A stretch of 64,000 bases of DNA from Effusibacillus pohliae DSM 22757 (GTDB lineage: Bacteria > Bacillota > Bacilli > Tumebacillales > Effusibacillaceae): NCBI RefSeq assembly GCF_000376225.1, contig NZ_AQXL01000131.1, positions 48,649-112,648 of the forward strand. Direction: 5' to 3'. Under the pieces are notes generated by a model. That model was not told the DNA's origin and did no database searches. It saw only the letters and a list, made by a program, of their open reading frames with translations. A program made the position numbers and the translations under genes. Shown in pieces: positions 47,731 through 58,079 of this stretch (position 1 is its first letter; each line of letters starts with the position of its first letter).

Positions 47731-48804
47731 CTAGCTTCTCCCCTGTTCCGCCCGCAGCTGGCCGCAAGCGGCCGCGATGTCGTGTCCCATTTCCCGGCGG
47801 ATCGTTGCGTTCACTCCCAGTCGCTGCAGTTCGTTGACAAATGCTCGAATCTGCTCTTTTGGCGTACGTTGGTAATTTCGTTCCGGCACATAGTTGACCG
47901 GAATCAGATTGACGTGGCACGGCATGCCGCGCAACAAATCGGCGAGCGCCCGCGCGTGCCGCAGATCGTCGTTCACCCCGCCGATCAACGCGTATTCGAA
48001 CGACAAGCGGCGCCCCGTCTTGTTCCAGTAATAGCGGCAGGCATCCATCAGTTTTTCAATGTTCCACGCCCGGTTGATCGGCATCATCGAGGAACGCAGT
48101 TCGTCAAACGGAGAATGCAGCGAGATCGCCAGCGTGATTTGCCGCTGTTCATCCGCCAGCCTGCGAATCGCCGGCACCAGACCGCTGGTGGATACGGTAA
48201 TGTGACGGGCCCCGATGTGGACCGACTCGGGAGAGGTGATGATATCGACAAACTTCATCGCCGCATCGTAGTTCTCAAGCGGTTCTCCCGACCCCATCAG
48301 CACGACCGAGGAAACGCGTTCGCCCTCCGCATCCAGCATCCGTTGGAAAAACATCAGTTGCTCGACGATTTCGCCGGCCGACAGATTGCGAATCAGCCCG
48401 CCCAACGTCGAAGCGCAGAATGTGCAGCCCATGCGGCAGCCGACCTGCGTCGACACACACACCGAGTTCCCGTAATTGTGGCGCATCAAAACCGTTTCCA
48501 CCGTGCTGCCGTCGTGCAGTTCAAGCAACAATTTGACCGTTCCGTCGCGCGAGGTCTGACGGGTCACTTCCTTCATCGTCCCGATGACCGCTTTTTCTTT
48601 CAACTGTTCGCGGAACGCGGCAGGCAAATCGGTCATCTCGTCGAACGTGGTCACCCTTTTTTTGTACAGCCAGTTGTAGATCTGCCTGGCGCGGAATTTC
48701 AGCTGGCCCAGCTCGCTCACCCATTGTTCCATCTCGTTCGGCAACAGGCCGTACAATTCCGTTTTTTGTCTCGTAAGCTGCAGCAGTGTCTCGATCTCGA
48801 TCAC
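47731..48804 (-). CDS. rlmN: 23S rRNA/tRNA adenine-C2 methyltransferase RlmN
   Basis: Radical SAM enzyme making 2-methyladenosine at 23S A2503 and tRNA A37. 357 residues with the cluster motif [21 protein letters not shown] and a C-terminal catalytic cysteine region ([11 protein letters not shown]). The GTG at 48804 overlaps the rsmB TGA (GTGA), favouring coupling; an in-frame ATG at 48837 lacks a ribosome-binding site. Confidence 0.95.
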   Translation of the reverse strand: MIEIETLLQLTRQKTELYGLLPNEMEQWVSELGQLKFRARQIYNWLYKKRVTTFDEMTDLPAAFREQLKEKAVIGTMKEVTRQTSRDGTVKLLLELHDGSTVETVLMRHNYGNSVCVSTQVGCRMGCTFCASTLGGLIRNLSAGEIVEQLMFFQRMLDAEGERVSSVVLMGSGEPLENYDAAMKFVDIITSPESVHIGARHITVSTSGLVPAIRRLADEQRQITLAISLHSPFDELRSSMMPINRAWNIEKLMDACRYYWNKTGRRLSFEYALIGGVNDDLRHARALADLLRGMPCHVNLIPVNYVPERNYQRTPKEQIRAFVNELQRLGVNATIRREMGHDIAAACGQLRAEQGRS

Positions 48805-50177
48805 CCCCTGTTGTCCATCAGTTTTCGCATTCGGCATATGAAAAATCCGTCCGTGCCAAAATGGTGCGGTAGCACCTGGGCCCACCCATCCGGCGAAACG
48901 GCGGTTTTCGCTACATCCTCCGGCAGGAGGGGGCTCAGCGGTGCGATTTGAAAATCGGTTCGTTCCCTTAAAAAATTCCTTATAATCTCCTGATTTTCCT
49001 GCCGCTCGATCGTACAAGTCGAGTAGACCAGGATACCACCCGGTTTCACCGAGTCGGCCAGCTTACGGATCAAATCCGTTTGCACGCCCCGGATCGCGAT
49101 TGCATCCTGCTGCGTTTTCCGCCATTTGATGTCCGGTTTCCGGCGGATCACGCCGAATCCGGAGCAGGGGGCGTCCAACAAGACAGCATCAAACTGCCCC
49201 AGCGATCCTGCCAATTCCCGCACATCACCGGCAATCGGCTGCACCGATCGCAATCCGAGTCGGGCGGTCGCGTTTCGGATCAGACCGATTTTGTGTTCAT
49301 GGATGTCGGCCGCCACGATCTCCCCGCGGTCCTCCATCCGCTCCGCCAGATGGGTCGTTTTGCCGCCAGGAGCGGCGCAAGCATCGAGAATTCGCATACC
49401 CGGCTGCGGATCGACACACAGTGCGACCAGCATCGAACTTTCATCCTGGACCGTACAGAGCCCTTCCTGGAAAGGGGGCAATTTTGTCACGTCCGTTCCG
49501 GTCGCCAGTACGATCCCGTCCGGAGAAACGGCCGACAGCCGGGCTGCCAGCCCTTCTTTCGCCAGCGCCGCGAGCACCTCTTCCCGCGTCGCACGCAACC
49601 GGTTTACCCGCAGAGATAGGGCGGGGCGCTGATTGTTCGCCTGGCAGATGCGAGCCGTCTCCTCGGCACCATACTGCCCGATCCACTCCCGCACCAGCCA
49701 CTCCGGGTGGGAGTGCACGAGCGACAAATGGCGAACCGGGTCTTGTTCAAACGGAGGAAAATCTGGCTGTCCCGCCCGCAACAAGTTGCGCAGCACAGCG
49801 TTGACAAATCCGGACAAGCGGGGATTTTTCCGTTTGGCGATTTCAACCGCTTCATGAATCACCGCAAACGGCGGCACCCGCTCCAGATAGTCGAGCTGGT
49901 AGACGCTCAGCCGCAACAGATTGCGCACCCAATCGTCCAGCTTCGTCAGCGGTTGTTTCAAAAAGGGCAGCAGCCGGTAATCGATCGTGTTCAACCGTTG
50001 AACGGTTCCATATACGATTTCGGTGGCCAGCGCTTTTTCGTTGGCAGGCAGCGGATGCCTCGCCAACGCCGCCTGCAGCGCCAGATTGCTGTAGGCGGCC
50101 TGCTGTTCGACAGCCAGCAGCACCTGCAGGGCCATCTCCCTTGCGGTCAGTTGGTGCTTACGGTTCCCGGTTTGCAT
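48801..50177 (-). CDS. rsmB: 16S rRNA (cytosine-967-C5) methyltransferase RsmB
   Basis: 458 residues: an N-terminal NusB-like RNA-binding domain ([20 protein letters not shown]) and a Rossmann methyltransferase with [18 protein letters not shown], the first catalytic cysteine [14 protein letters not shown] and the second [16 protein letters not shown] at 50177 lies inside the end of fmt (20-base overlap). Confidence 0.96.
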   Translation of the reverse strand: MQTGNRKHQLTAREMALQVLLAVEQQAAYSNLALQAALARHPLPANEKALATEIVYGTVQRLNTIDYRLLPFLKQPLTKLDDWVRNLLRLSVYQLDYLERVPPFAVIHEAVEIAKRKNPRLSGFVNAVLRNLLRAGQPDFPPFEQDPVRHLSLVHSHPEWLVREWIGQYGAEETARICQANNQRPALSLRVNRLRATREEVLAALAKEGLAARLSAVSPDGIVLATGTDVTKLPPFQEGLCTVQDESSMLVALCVDPQPGMRILDACAAPGGKTTHLAERMEDRGEIVAADIHEHKIGLIRNATARLGLRSVQPIAGDVRELAGSLGQFDAVLLDAPCSGFGVIRRKPDIKWRKTQQDAIAIRGVQTDLIRKLADSVKPGGILVYSTCTIERQENQEIIRNFLRERTDFQIAPLSPLLPEDVAKTAVSPDGWAQVLPHHFGTDGFFICRMRKLMDNRG

Positions 50178-51111
50178 CGCCAAATCGATTCCCCGCTTCC
50201 ACAGTTTGTCCCCGCAGCAGTTCCTCCGCACTCATCCGGCGTTTTCCTTCCGGTTGCAACTGCTTGATCGCCAAGATGCCTTTTCCCGTTTGCACTACAA
50301 TCGCGTCTTTCGTCGTCCGCAGCACCGTGCCGGGCGGGTGGCCGGTCACGGCATGTGGATCGACGATTTCCGCCCACCAGATCTTGAAGATTTTATCGCC
50401 CAGTGTGGTGAACGCGACCGGCCACGGATTCAGGCCGCGCACCTGGTTGTAGATGGCCCGTGCGTCTTTTGCCCAGTCGATCCGTTCGTCTTCGCGCGTC
50501 AAATTCGGTGCGTATGTAACAAGCGATTCGTCCTGCGGGGTTTCCGTGATGGTGCCGTCGACGATTTTCGGGATGGTTTCCAAAAGCAGTTTCGCGCCGA
50601 CTTCCGCCAGCTTGTCGTGCAGCGTGCCGACCGTGTCAGTCTCCTCGATCGGAACCCGGACTTGCGCCAGCATGTCCCCCGCATCCAGCGCCTGCACCAT
50701 GCGCATGATCGTGACCCCCGTCTCCCGATCGCCGTTGAGGATGCTGCGGTGAATCGGGGCCCCTCCCCGGTAGCGGGGCAGCAGCGAAGCGTGCACATTG
50801 ATGCAGCCGAGCCTTGGCATGTCCAGCAAACGGGCGGGCAAAAGCTGGCCGTAGGCGGCGGTCACCAGTAGATCCGGCCGCAAGCTTTCCAGATAGGCGA
50901 GCGCTTCTTCCGACCGAATTTTCTCCGGCTGGGACACCGGCAGCCCGTGTTCCAGCGCGGCCGTTTTGACCGGCGGCGGTGCCAACTGCCTGCCTCTGCC
51001 TTTCGGCCGATCGGGCTGCGTTACCACACAGGCGATCTCGTACCCGCCGGCGAGCAATGCACGCAAGCTGGGAACGGCAAAATCGGGAGTTCCCATGAAG
51101 AGTATCCGCAT
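50158..51111 (-). CDS. fmt: Methionyl-tRNA formyltransferase
   Basis: Formylates initiator tRNA using 10-formyl-THF. 317 residues starting MRILFMGTPDFAVPSL, with NVHASLLPRYRGGAPI for the cofactor and catalytic residues. It pairs with def upstream. Confidence 0.97.
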   Translation of the reverse strand: MRILFMGTPDFAVPSLRALLAGGYEIACVVTQPDRPKGRGRQLAPPPVKTAALEHGLPVSQPEKIRSEEALAYLESLRPDLLVTAAYGQLLPARLLDMPRLGCINVHASLLPRYRGGAPIHRSILNGDRETGVTIMRMVQALDAGDMLAQVRVPIEETDTVGTLHDKLAEVGAKLLLETIPKIVDGTITETPQDESLVTYAPNLTREDERIDWAKDARAIYNQVRGLNPWPVAFTTLGDKIFKIWWAEIVDPHAVTGHPPGTVLRTTKDAIVVQTGKGILAIKQLQPEGKRRMSAEELLRGQTVEAGNRFGDANREP

Positions 51112-51133
51112 CCTCCCACCCCCTTGTCGCAAC

Positions 51134-51598
51134 CTATTTGTTGACTTTCAGCAAGTCGAGCGGATTGACATAATCGGTAAACAGAATGCCGTTCAAATGG
51201 TCGATTTCGTGTTGAATACAGCGGGCCAGCAAGCCTTCCCCTTCGACAGTGATTTCCTGCCCGTGCCGGTTCAGCCCTTTCGCCACCACCCGGTTGGCCC
51301 GGCGCACCTCGGCCGTCACTCCGGGAATCGACAGGCAGCCTTCCGGCCCGATCTGTTCCCCTTCTTTGTCTATGATTTCCGGATTGATCATCTCAATCAG
51401 ACCCTGGCCGCAGTCCATCACGATCACCCGTTTCGACACGCCGACCTGCGGCGCCGCAAGCCCGACGCCTTCCGCGTCATACATCGTCTCCGCCATATCG
51501 TCCAGCAGTTTCAGAATATTCTTCGTAATCTCCGGCACCGGCTTCGCCACCTGCCGCAGCACCGGATCACCTTCCAGCCGTATCATACGGATCGCCAT
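51134..51598 (-). CDS. def: Peptide deformylase
   Basis: 154-residue metalloprotease removing N-formyl groups. All three motifs are present: [18 protein letters not shown] and QHEIDHLNG. The EGCLSIPG form and length suggest the type I enzyme. Confidence 0.97.
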   Translation of the reverse strand: MAIRMIRLEGDPVLRQVAKPVPEITKNILKLLDDMAETMYDAEGVGLAAPQVGVSKRVIVMDCGQGLIEMINPEIIDKEGEQIGPEGCLSIPGVTAEVRRANRVVAKGLNRHGQEITVEGEGLLARCIQHEIDHLNGILFTDYVNPLDLLKVNK

Positions 51599-51644
51599 TT
51601 CTATCACACCCCCCTTAAAATTCCCGTGAAAGTGACGATCAGCT

Positions 51645-54131
51645 TTACAGAATCATCTGGGCGTTCACGTCGACAGTCAGTGTCCCCTCTTGTTGCCGGG
51701 CGAGCCGGCTGTATTCCAGATATCCTTCCAATAAGGCCGGTCGTACAGTTGCAAAATCGGTACATTTCACGCACAGGTGGTAGCGGTATTTGCCGTTCAG
51801 CTTTGACAGCGGCGCCGGGCAGGCCGTCAGCACCTGCACGTTCGGCACCGATTGAAGCGCGGCACGCAGTTTTTTTTCCAGCCTGCGGATCAACCGCTCC
51901 GCTTTCTCCCGGTCCTGGTGCTGCATCGTAAACACGGTCAGCTCACAGAACGGGGGATTGGCGAGCGTCCGGCGGATTTGCACTTCCTGCCGGTAAAATT
52001 CTTCATAGTCCTGGGTTACCGCGTATTGTATCGCATAATGTTCCGGATGATACGTCTGGATCAGTACGCTTCCTGCCGTTTCATGCCGACCGGCTCGTCC
52101 CGCCACCTGCGTCAGCAGTTGGAACGTCCGCTCGGCCGCCCGAAAATCAGGCAGATGCAAAGACGTATCAGCCGTGATCACACCGACCAGCGACACCCGC
52201 GGAAAGTCGAGCCCTTTCGCGATCATCTGCGTGCCCAGGAGAATTTCCGCCTGCCCCTCCCGAAACTGCCGCAAGAGCCGTTCATGACTGCCTTTCGTGC
52301 CGGTTGTGTCAACATCCATGCGAATCACGCGGGCGGCCGGAAACACCTTGTGCAACTCCTCTTCCACCCGCTGCGTACCCGCTCCAAATGTGCGGATGTA
52401 AGGGCTTGTACAGGCGGGACATCTCGCCACGGACGGTTCCGAATGACCACAATAATGGCAGCGCAGCATCTCGAACCCTTTGGCCTGGTGGTAGGTCAGC
52501 GAAATGTCGCAGTTGGGACAACGCGCCACGTAACCGCAGTTGCGGCACAGAATGAACGTCGAATAGCCTCGCCGGTTCAAAAAGAGGATGATCTGTTCCC
52601 GTTTTTCCAGCCGGTCCAGAATCAGCCGGTGCAGCTCGCGGGAAAACATCGACCGGTTGCCCGCCTGCAGTTCCTGCCGCATGTCGACCAGCTTGACAGC
52701 GGGCAGCGGCCGCTGGTTATAGCGGGTGGGGAGCAGCAGCCGCCTGATTTTCCCCTGTTCTATCATATGCCGGGTTTCCAGCGATGGCGTCGCCGAACCG
52801 AGCAGCAACACCGCCCGATGATGCAGCGACCGCTGCCACGCCACCTCGCGCGCGTGATATTTCGGCTGTTCTTCCTGTTTGTAAGACAATTCGTGCTCTT
52901 CATCGATCACGATCAGGCCGATCTTTTCCAACGGGGCGAAAATCGCCGAACGGGCCCCCACGACGATCGAGACTTGACCGCGGCGGATGCGCTTCCATTC
53001 ATCATACCGCTCCCCCTGCGACAAACGGCTGTGCAGCACCGCCACCTGACCGCCGAACCGCCGCTTGAACCGCTCGACCATCTGCGGCGTCAGCGAAATC
53101 TCCGGCACCAGCACGATCGCCTGCCGGCCCTGCGCCACCGTTGCGGCGATCGCCTGCAGATAGATTTCCGTTTTTCCGCTGCCGGTGACGCCTTGCAATA
53201 AAATCCGCTCCGGACTCCCCGCCTCAAGGGCCCCGACAATCGCGTTCAGCGCCCGGGCCTGCGCATCGGTCAGCTGCAACGGCCGCTCCAGCGGACCGTC
53301 GAACCGGTTGGCATAAGGATTGCGACGCTCTTCGATTTGCGACAGAGTGACGATGCCTCTTTGCGCCAGTGCCTTGATCGTCGAATAAGACGCTCCGGTG
53401 GCTCGAATCACATCCCGCACGGGAACCTCCGGGCCATGTTGGCGGATCCAGTGGGCGACTTCCTTCTGTTTGAACGCGCGCTCCGGGATTTGCCCGACCA
53501 CCGCATAAAAATCGGCATCTGGCAGAAGGCAGCTCGCCACATTCAGATAGACCGTCCGGACCGCTTGCGAAACCTCGTGCTTCTCAACGATCACTCCGCG
53601 CTGAACCAGCCGCTGTAGCGCCGTTTTCCAGGCGGGATGCTGCTGCAGCAATTTTTCCTTATACACGGGAGTCCCCTGCCGGAGCCTTGCCAGAAGCTCG
53701 CGTTCCTGATGAGTGAAGGTGGCGGAACCGCCTTCGTTTGCCGGTTGGTCCGCAACGCCCTCGGACAGGATCAGCCGAACGGCCGCTTTCGCCCGCATTC
53801 CCGGCGGCAGCAGCGCCTGCACGGAAGCCGCTTTCGATGCCAGATACCGATGGGACATCCAGTCTGCCAGCTTGACCAGTTCTTCCGTCAGCGGCGGCTG
53901 TTCATCCAACACGTCCAAAATTTCCTTTACACGCTCCACATCCGGCTGTTCGGAAAATCCGATCACATACCCCTCAACCTGGCGCGGCCCAAACGGCACA
54001 ATCACCCGGGCACCAATCTGCACGCTCGGCAAAAATCGGTCTGGAATCCGGTAATGAAACGGCCGGTCCAGATCGCGGGAATGGACGTCCACGATCACTT
54101 CCGCAAACCGAACCCCTGCACTCGCAGTCAT
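51645..54131 (-). CDS. priA: Primosomal helicase PriA
   Basis: Restarts stalled replication. 828 residues: 3' DNA-binding domain at the start ([19 protein letters not shown]), Walker [20 protein letters not shown] motif, eight zinc cysteines ([22 protein letters not shown]) and [12 protein letters not shown]. The start overlaps the coaBC stop. Confidence 0.97.
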   Translation of the reverse strand: MTASAGVRFAEVIVDVHSRDLDRPFHYRIPDRFLPSVQIGARVIVPFGPRQVEGYVIGFSEQPDVERVKEILDVLDEQPPLTEELVKLADWMSHRYLASKAASVQALLPPGMRAKAAVRLILSEGVADQPANEGGSATFTHQERELLARLRQGTPVYKEKLLQQHPAWKTALQRLVQRGVIVEKHEVSQAVRTVYLNVASCLLPDADFYAVVGQIPERAFKQKEVAHWIRQHGPEVPVRDVIRATGASYSTIKALAQRGIVTLSQIEERRNPYANRFDGPLERPLQLTDAQARALNAIVGALEAGSPERILLQGVTGSGKTEIYLQAIAATVAQGRQAIVLVPEISLTPQMVERFKRRFGGQVAVLHSRLSQGERYDEWKRIRRGQVSIVVGARSAIFAPLEKIGLIVIDEEHELSYKQEEQPKYHAREVAWQRSLHHRAVLLLGSATPSLETRHMIEQGKIRRLLLPTRYNQRPLPAVKLVDMRQELQAGNRSMFSRELHRLILDRLEKREQIILFLNRRGYSTFILCRNCGYVARCPNCDISLTYHQAKGFEMLRCHYCGHSEPSVARCPACTSPYIRTFGAGTQRVEEELHKVFPAARVIRMDVDTTGTKGSHERLLRQFREGQAEILLGTQMIAKGLDFPRVSLVGVITADTSLHLPDFRAAERTFQLLTQVAGRAGRHETAGSVLIQTYHPEHYAIQYAVTQDYEEFYRQEVQIRRTLANPPFCELTVFTMQHQDREKAERLIRRLEKKLRAALQSVPNVQVLTACPAPLSKLNGKYRYHLCVKCTDFATVRPALLEGYLEYSRLARQQEGTLTVDVNAQMIL

Positions 54132-55330
54132 AGCCGATCCTTCCGAATCGCCAGGATCTCATCGAGGATCGCTTCCGCCACATCCCGCTTGCTCATCTGC
54201 GGCAACTCCCGCACCGGCCGATCCGGCCGAACGAGCGACACAATGTTCGTATCTGAGCCAAAACCGGCCCCTTCCTGCGAAACATCGTTGGCGACGATCA
54301 AATCGGCGTTTTTGGCGCGCAGCTTGGCGGCTGCGTTGGTCACCACATCGTTCGTTTCGGCGGCAAACCCGACGATCACCTGGCGATCTGTTTTGCGCGT
54401 CCCGATGTCAGCCAGTATGTCCGGGTTGCGGACCAACTCGATCGTCAGCCGGTCTCCCGTTTTCTTGATCTTCCGCTCGGCCGCCAAAGCTGGCCGGTAA
54501 TCGGCCACCGCCGCCGCCTTGATCACCACATCCTGCTGCGGCAGCAAGTCCAGCACCACCCGATGCATGTCAAGTGCCGATTCGACCGGCACCACGCGCA
54601 CGTTGGCAGGAGGGGGCAGCGTCGTGTTTCCGGTCACAAGGGTTACGTCGGCCCCGCGGCGGGCGGCCGCCTCCGCCAGGGCAAAGCCCATTTTTCCGCT
54701 CGAATCGTTCGTCAGGTAGCGCACCGGGTCGATCCGCTCCCGCGTTCCGCCGGCTGTCACCAGCACCCGCAACCCCTGCATGTCCTTTTTTTGCCGAAAA
54801 ATCGCCCGGATCACGTCGACCAACTCCTCCGGTTCCGGCAGCCGCCCTCTGCCTGTATAGCCGCAGGCAAGCGGCCCTTCCCCCGGCTCCGCAACCAGCC
54901 AGCCGCGGGCCCGCAGCCGTGCCAGATTGTCCTGCACGACCGGGTTGTGATACATGTTGACATTCATCGCCGGGGCAAACAGGACCGGCACCCGCGTCGC
55001 CAACAGGGTGGTGGTCAGCATATCGTCAGCCAATCCGTGTGCCGCTTTCGCAATCACATTGGCGGTCGCCGGCGCCACCACCACCAGATCCGCCTTGTCC
55101 GCCAGCGCGATGTGGCTGATTTCCCCCGGATCCGGCTCCGCAAAAATATCGGTGATCACCGCTGTCTTGGCCAGGCTTTGAAACGTCAGCGGTGCGATGA
55201 AGCGGGTCGCCGACTCGGTCATGATCACATGCACGACCGCTCCCTCTTTCACCAGCGCGGAACAGAGCCCAGCCGCCTTGTAAGCGGCTATCCCCCCGGA
55301 CACCCCCAGCAAGATCACTTTGCCTTTCAC
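54128..55330 (-). CDS. coaBC: Bifunctional CoA biosynthesis protein CoaBC
   Basis: 400 residues. The N-terminal CoaC decarboxylase is a flavoprotein with GVSGGIAAYKAAGL, PATANVIAKAAHGLADDM, APAMNVNMYHNP and the flap CGYTGRGRLPEPEE; the C-terminal CoaB (from about 190) ligates cysteine to phosphopantothenate, with VLVTAGGTRERIDPVR and AAVADYRP. It complements coaD in the same window. Confidence 0.97.
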   Translation of the reverse strand: MKGKVILLGVSGGIAAYKAAGLCSALVKEGAVVHVIMTESATRFIAPLTFQSLAKTAVITDIFAEPDPGEISHIALADKADLVVVAPATANVIAKAAHGLADDMLTTTLLATRVPVLFAPAMNVNMYHNPVVQDNLARLRARGWLVAEPGEGPLACGYTGRGRLPEPEELVDVIRAIFRQKKDMQGLRVLVTAGGTRERIDPVRYLTNDSSGKMGFALAEAAARRGADVTLVTGNTTLPPPANVRVVPVESALDMHRVVLDLLPQQDVVIKAAAVADYRPALAAERKIKKTGDRLTIELVRNPDILADIGTRKTDRQVIVGFAAETNDVVTNAAAKLRAKNADLIVANDVSQEGAGFGSDTNIVSLVRPDRPVRELPQMSKRDVAEAILDEILAIRKDRL

Positions 55331-55411
55331 GACGCTTCCACTCCTCTCGGCAACCGAACCGGTCGGTTATGAAACAAACAAAGAAACAACCCTATGCAGG
55401 TTGTTTCGGTC

Positions 55412-55606
55412 CTACTTGCTGCGGGTATACCGGATTTTATCCTGATAGATCTCATTCAGCGCAACTGTCACATGTTTGTTCGAATTGACGTTCACCCGCC
55501 GCTCGGCGCCCTCCTGCAGCTGACGGGCCCGTTTGGCGGCCGCCACAACCAGCAGGTATTTGCTGTCCGCCTTCTCCATCAGCTTGTCAATCGAAGGATA
55601 CAGCAT
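55412..55606 (-). CDS. rpoZ: RNA polymerase omega subunit
   Basis: 64 residues: [20 protein letters not shown] and [13 protein letters not shown] match omega. Supports polymerase assembly. Overlaps the gmk end by 20 bases. Confidence 0.95.
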   Translation of the reverse strand: MLYPSIDKLMEKADSKYLLVVAAAKRARQLQEGAERRVNVNSNKHVTVALNEIYQDKIRYTRSK

Positions 55607-56222
55607 CGTTTTGTCCCTCCTGGATCAACCTCATATAATACTCGCGATTGCGTTTGACCGAACACAATTCGGCGTGGATGATGCAGCGGATCCGTTCAAC
55701 CGCTTTTTCCACCTCATCATTGACCACTACATAATCATATTCATGGATATGCTTCATCTCTTCCGCGGCGGAGCCAAACCGCAGCTTGAACGATTCCTCC
55801 GTCTCCGTGCCGCGCCCGAGAATCCGCTTTTTCAATTCGGCAAGCGACGGCGGAATCAGGAAAATAAACACGCCGTTCGGATATTTTCGCTTCACCTGCA
55901 GCGCACCCTGGATGTCGATCTCAAGCAGGACGTTCCGCCCGGCCGCCAACTCCTCTTCCACGTAGCGGAGCGGCGTGCCGTAATAGTTGCCGTACACTTC
56001 CGCCCACTCGAGCAGTTCGTCATTGCGAATCATCTCCTCGAACTGTTCCCGCGTCTTGAAAAAATAGTTGACGCCTTCCTGCTCGCCCTCGCGCGGCTGG
56101 CGCGTCGTGCAGGAGATCGAGTACCCCAAGTCCGGCATCGTCGGCAACATCGCCTTGCAGACAGTCCCTTTTCCGGCACCGGACGGACCGGACAAGACGA
56201 CCAGCAGCCCTTTCTTTACCAT
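55587..56222 (-). CDS. gmk: Guanylate kinase
   Basis: 211 residues with the P-loop [29 protein letters not shown] and [13 protein letters not shown]. Converts GMP to GDP. Between remA and rpoZ, the conserved order. Confidence 0.97.
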   Translation of the reverse strand: MVKKGLLVVLSGPSGAGKGTVCKAMLPTMPDLGYSISCTTRQPREGEQEGVNYFFKTREQFEEMIRNDELLEWAEVYGNYYGTPLRYVEEELAAGRNVLLEIDIQGALQVKRKYPNGVFIFLIPPSLAELKKRILGRGTETEESFKLRFGSAAEEMKHIHEYDYVVVNDEVEKAVERIRCIIHAELCSVKRNREYYMRLIQEGQNDAVSFD

Positions 56223-56232
56223 TCAAATACCC

Positions 56233-56499
56233 CTATTCTTCGTCGTCTTGCGGATTGTCTTTCGCCACCAGACGGTGGGCGACCGTCTCCGGTTGAACGG
56301 CAGATAAAATAATGTGATCGCTGTCCGTGATAATCACCGCCCGCGTGCGCCGTCCGTATGTTGCGTCGATCAGCATGCCCCTGTCGCGCGCCTCCTGAAT
56401 GATTCGCTTGATCGGGGCGGATTCCGGCGAAACGATCGAGATGATCCGGTTCGCCGAGACGATATTGCCAAATCCGATGTTGATCAGTTTGATGCTCAC
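56233..56499 (-). CDS. remA: Extracellular matrix regulator RemA
   Basis: 88 residues almost identical in pattern to B. subtilis Rem[52 protein letters not shown]. It binds DNA cooperatively and activates matrix and osmoprotection genes. GTG start at 56499 with TAGGAGGA upstream. Confidence 0.96.
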   Translation of the reverse strand: MSIKLINIGFGNIVSANRIISIVSPESAPIKRIIQEARDRGMLIDATYGRRTRAVIITDSDHIILSAVQPETVAHRLVAKDNPQDDEE

Positions 56500-56524
56500 A
56501 AGGATTCCTCCTACATTCGAATCT

Positions 56525-57406
56525 CTATTCCACGTTTTGCACCTGTTCCCGGATCTGTTCCAAAACGCTTTTCGCTTCCACCACATGCCGGGAGATGGCG
56601 AGATCGTTCGCTTTCGAACCGATCGTATTGACTTCCCGGTTCATTTCCTGCAGCAAAAAATCAAGCTTTCTGCCAAGCGGCTCCGCCAGCCGCAACGCGC
56701 TTCGAAACTGCTGGATGTGACTGCGCAGCCGGACCAGTTCTTCCTCGATGTTCGCCCGTTCGGCAAACAGCGCAATTTCTGTCAGCAGCCGGGATTCGTC
56801 CGGCTCCGCCATGCCGGCCAGCCATTCTTGCACCCGCTTGTGCACCCGTTCCCGGTACTCTTCCACCACCAGCGGACTCCGTTCCGCAATTCGCTCAACC
56901 AGCTCGGCCAAGCGGTCCAGCCGTTCCACAAAATCGGCCGCCAGCCGCTCCCCCTCACGGCTCCGCATCTGCCACAGCTTTTCGGCAGCTTCCGCCACGG
57001 CCTGCGACAGCACCCGTGCAACCTGTTCGGGATCGGCCTCCGCCTCTTTCACCTGCATGACACCTTCGAACTGAAGCAATTGCGCAACCGACAGGTCGGA
57101 CCGCACGCCCAGTTCGTCCGCCAGGTGGTCGCCGGCCCGTTTGATCTCGCGGGCCAATGGCCGATTGATTTCGATCTCCGGTTCGCCGCCGGACAACCGC
57201 TCAAACGTTATGTACACCTCAACCCGCCCACGCCTGATTTTTTTCAGAATCAGCCGTTTGATCGAATCTTCATGGGCGAGCAGATCGCGGGGCATGCGCA
57301 GGTTAATTTCGGCGTATCGGTGGTTGACCGCTTTCAGTTCGGCCACAGCGCGATAGCCTTCCTGAACAGCTTCTCCACGACCATAACCGGTCATGCTTCG
57401 AATCAA
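56525..57406 (-). CDS. YicC/YloC family endoribonuclease
   Basis: 293 residues: [20 protein letters not shown] at the start and the C-terminal [32 protein letters not shown] of the family. E. coli YicC is an RNase acting on some small RNAs; the Firmicute role is not known. First gene of the remA-gmk-rpoZ-coaBC run. Confidence 0.94.
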   Translation of the reverse strand: MIRSMTGYGRGEAVQEGYRAVAELKAVNHRYAEINLRMPRDLLAHEDSIKRLILKKIRRGRVEVYITFERLSGGEPEIEINRPLAREIKRAGDHLADELGVRSDLSVAQLLQFEGVMQVKEAEADPEQVARVLSQAVAEAAEKLWQMRSREGERLAADFVERLDRLAELVERIAERSPLVVEEYRERVHKRVQEWLAGMAEPDESRLLTEIALFAERANIEEELVRLRSHIQQFRSALRLAEPLGRKLDFLLQEMNREVNTIGSKANDLAISRHVVEAKSVLEQIREQVQNVE

Positions 57407-57433
57407 TGGAACCCCCTTCTTTCCGTGCTTCTT

Positions 57434-57463
57434 ATTTTACTGCAAATCGCTGCCGTCAGACAA
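57434..57463 (-). promoter_or_regulatory. Promoter of the yicC-like-remA operon
   Basis: Minus strand TTGTCT, an 18-base spacer and TAAAAT about 28 bases upstream of the start codon. It drives a long run of overlapping genes. Confidence 0.6.
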
Positions 57464-57577
57464 GTTTTTCGCATGTTTTCTTATAATTTCTCAATTTTGC
57501 ATCTGCACGAACCGCTTACCGGTCCCGCCGGGTCGTTATACAATGGTTTCGAGCTTGTTGGAGGAGGCTTCTCAACG

Positions 57578-57865
57578 ATGAAAATAACCGTAACCAAAAC
57601 GGCCGTCGACTGGTTCAAGCGGGAAATGGACGCAAAACCGGGGGAGGCGATCCGGTTTTTCGCCCGTCTTGGCGGCTGCAGCACCGTGCAGAGCGGGTTT
57701 TCGCTGGGCATGGCAAAGGAGTCGCCGCGAACGGCCGGGATCAGCACAACGGAAGATGGCATCACGTTTTTTATGGAAGAGGAAGATGTTTGGTATCTGA
57801 ACGGCGGGAACCTGATTGTCGATTACGATCAAGAGACGGACGAATTGAAATTTGTCAGCACATGA
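57578..57865 (+). CDS. HesB-like (YneR-type) protein
   Basis: 95 residues of the HesB-like domain (MKITVTKTAVDWFKREMD, RFFARLGGCSTVQSGFSLG). It has a single cysteine (C34) and lacks the C-terminal Cys-X-Cys of IscA/SufA scaffolds, so it is unlikely to build iron-sulfur clusters by that mechanism. GGAGGAGG precedes ATG 57578. Confidence 0.88.
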   Translation: MKITVTKTAVDWFKREMDAKPGEAIRFFARLGGCSTVQSGFSLGMAKESPRTAGISTTEDGITFFMEEEDVWYLNGGNLIVDYDQETDELKFVST

Positions 57866-57903
57866 ACCTGTTAAAAACACAGACTATCTCAAGAGAGTTT
57901 GTT

Positions 57904-57954
57904 CGCAAAAAAGAAGGGCTGTTTCTCAATCGATAGAGTTTTGAGAACAGCCCT
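57904..57954. terminator. Terminator between hesB-like and Ca2+ ATPase genes
   Basis: AGGGCTGTTTCTCAA pairs with TTGAGAACAGCCCT (one-base bulge). The minus strand continues TTCTTTTTTG, so it serves mainly the minus strand and may also end the plus-strand gene. Confidence 0.7.
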
Positions 57955-57999
57955 GCTTCTACGTCGTTTCTTTCGGCAAACTAGTCTTTTTTCTCCAAA

Positions 58000-58039
58000 G
58001 AAGAGAAAACCCGCCGCCAAAGTATCCGGTGAGGCGGGT
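58000..58039 (-). terminator. Terminator of the Ca2+ ATPase gene
   Basis: ACCCGCC/GGCGGGT stem, followed on the minus strand by TTTTCTCTT, lies 41 bases beyond the stop codon. Confidence 0.7.
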
Positions 58040-58079
58040 GATGAGCTTCTACCTGCTTGCAATCGGCCATCGCGCCGAC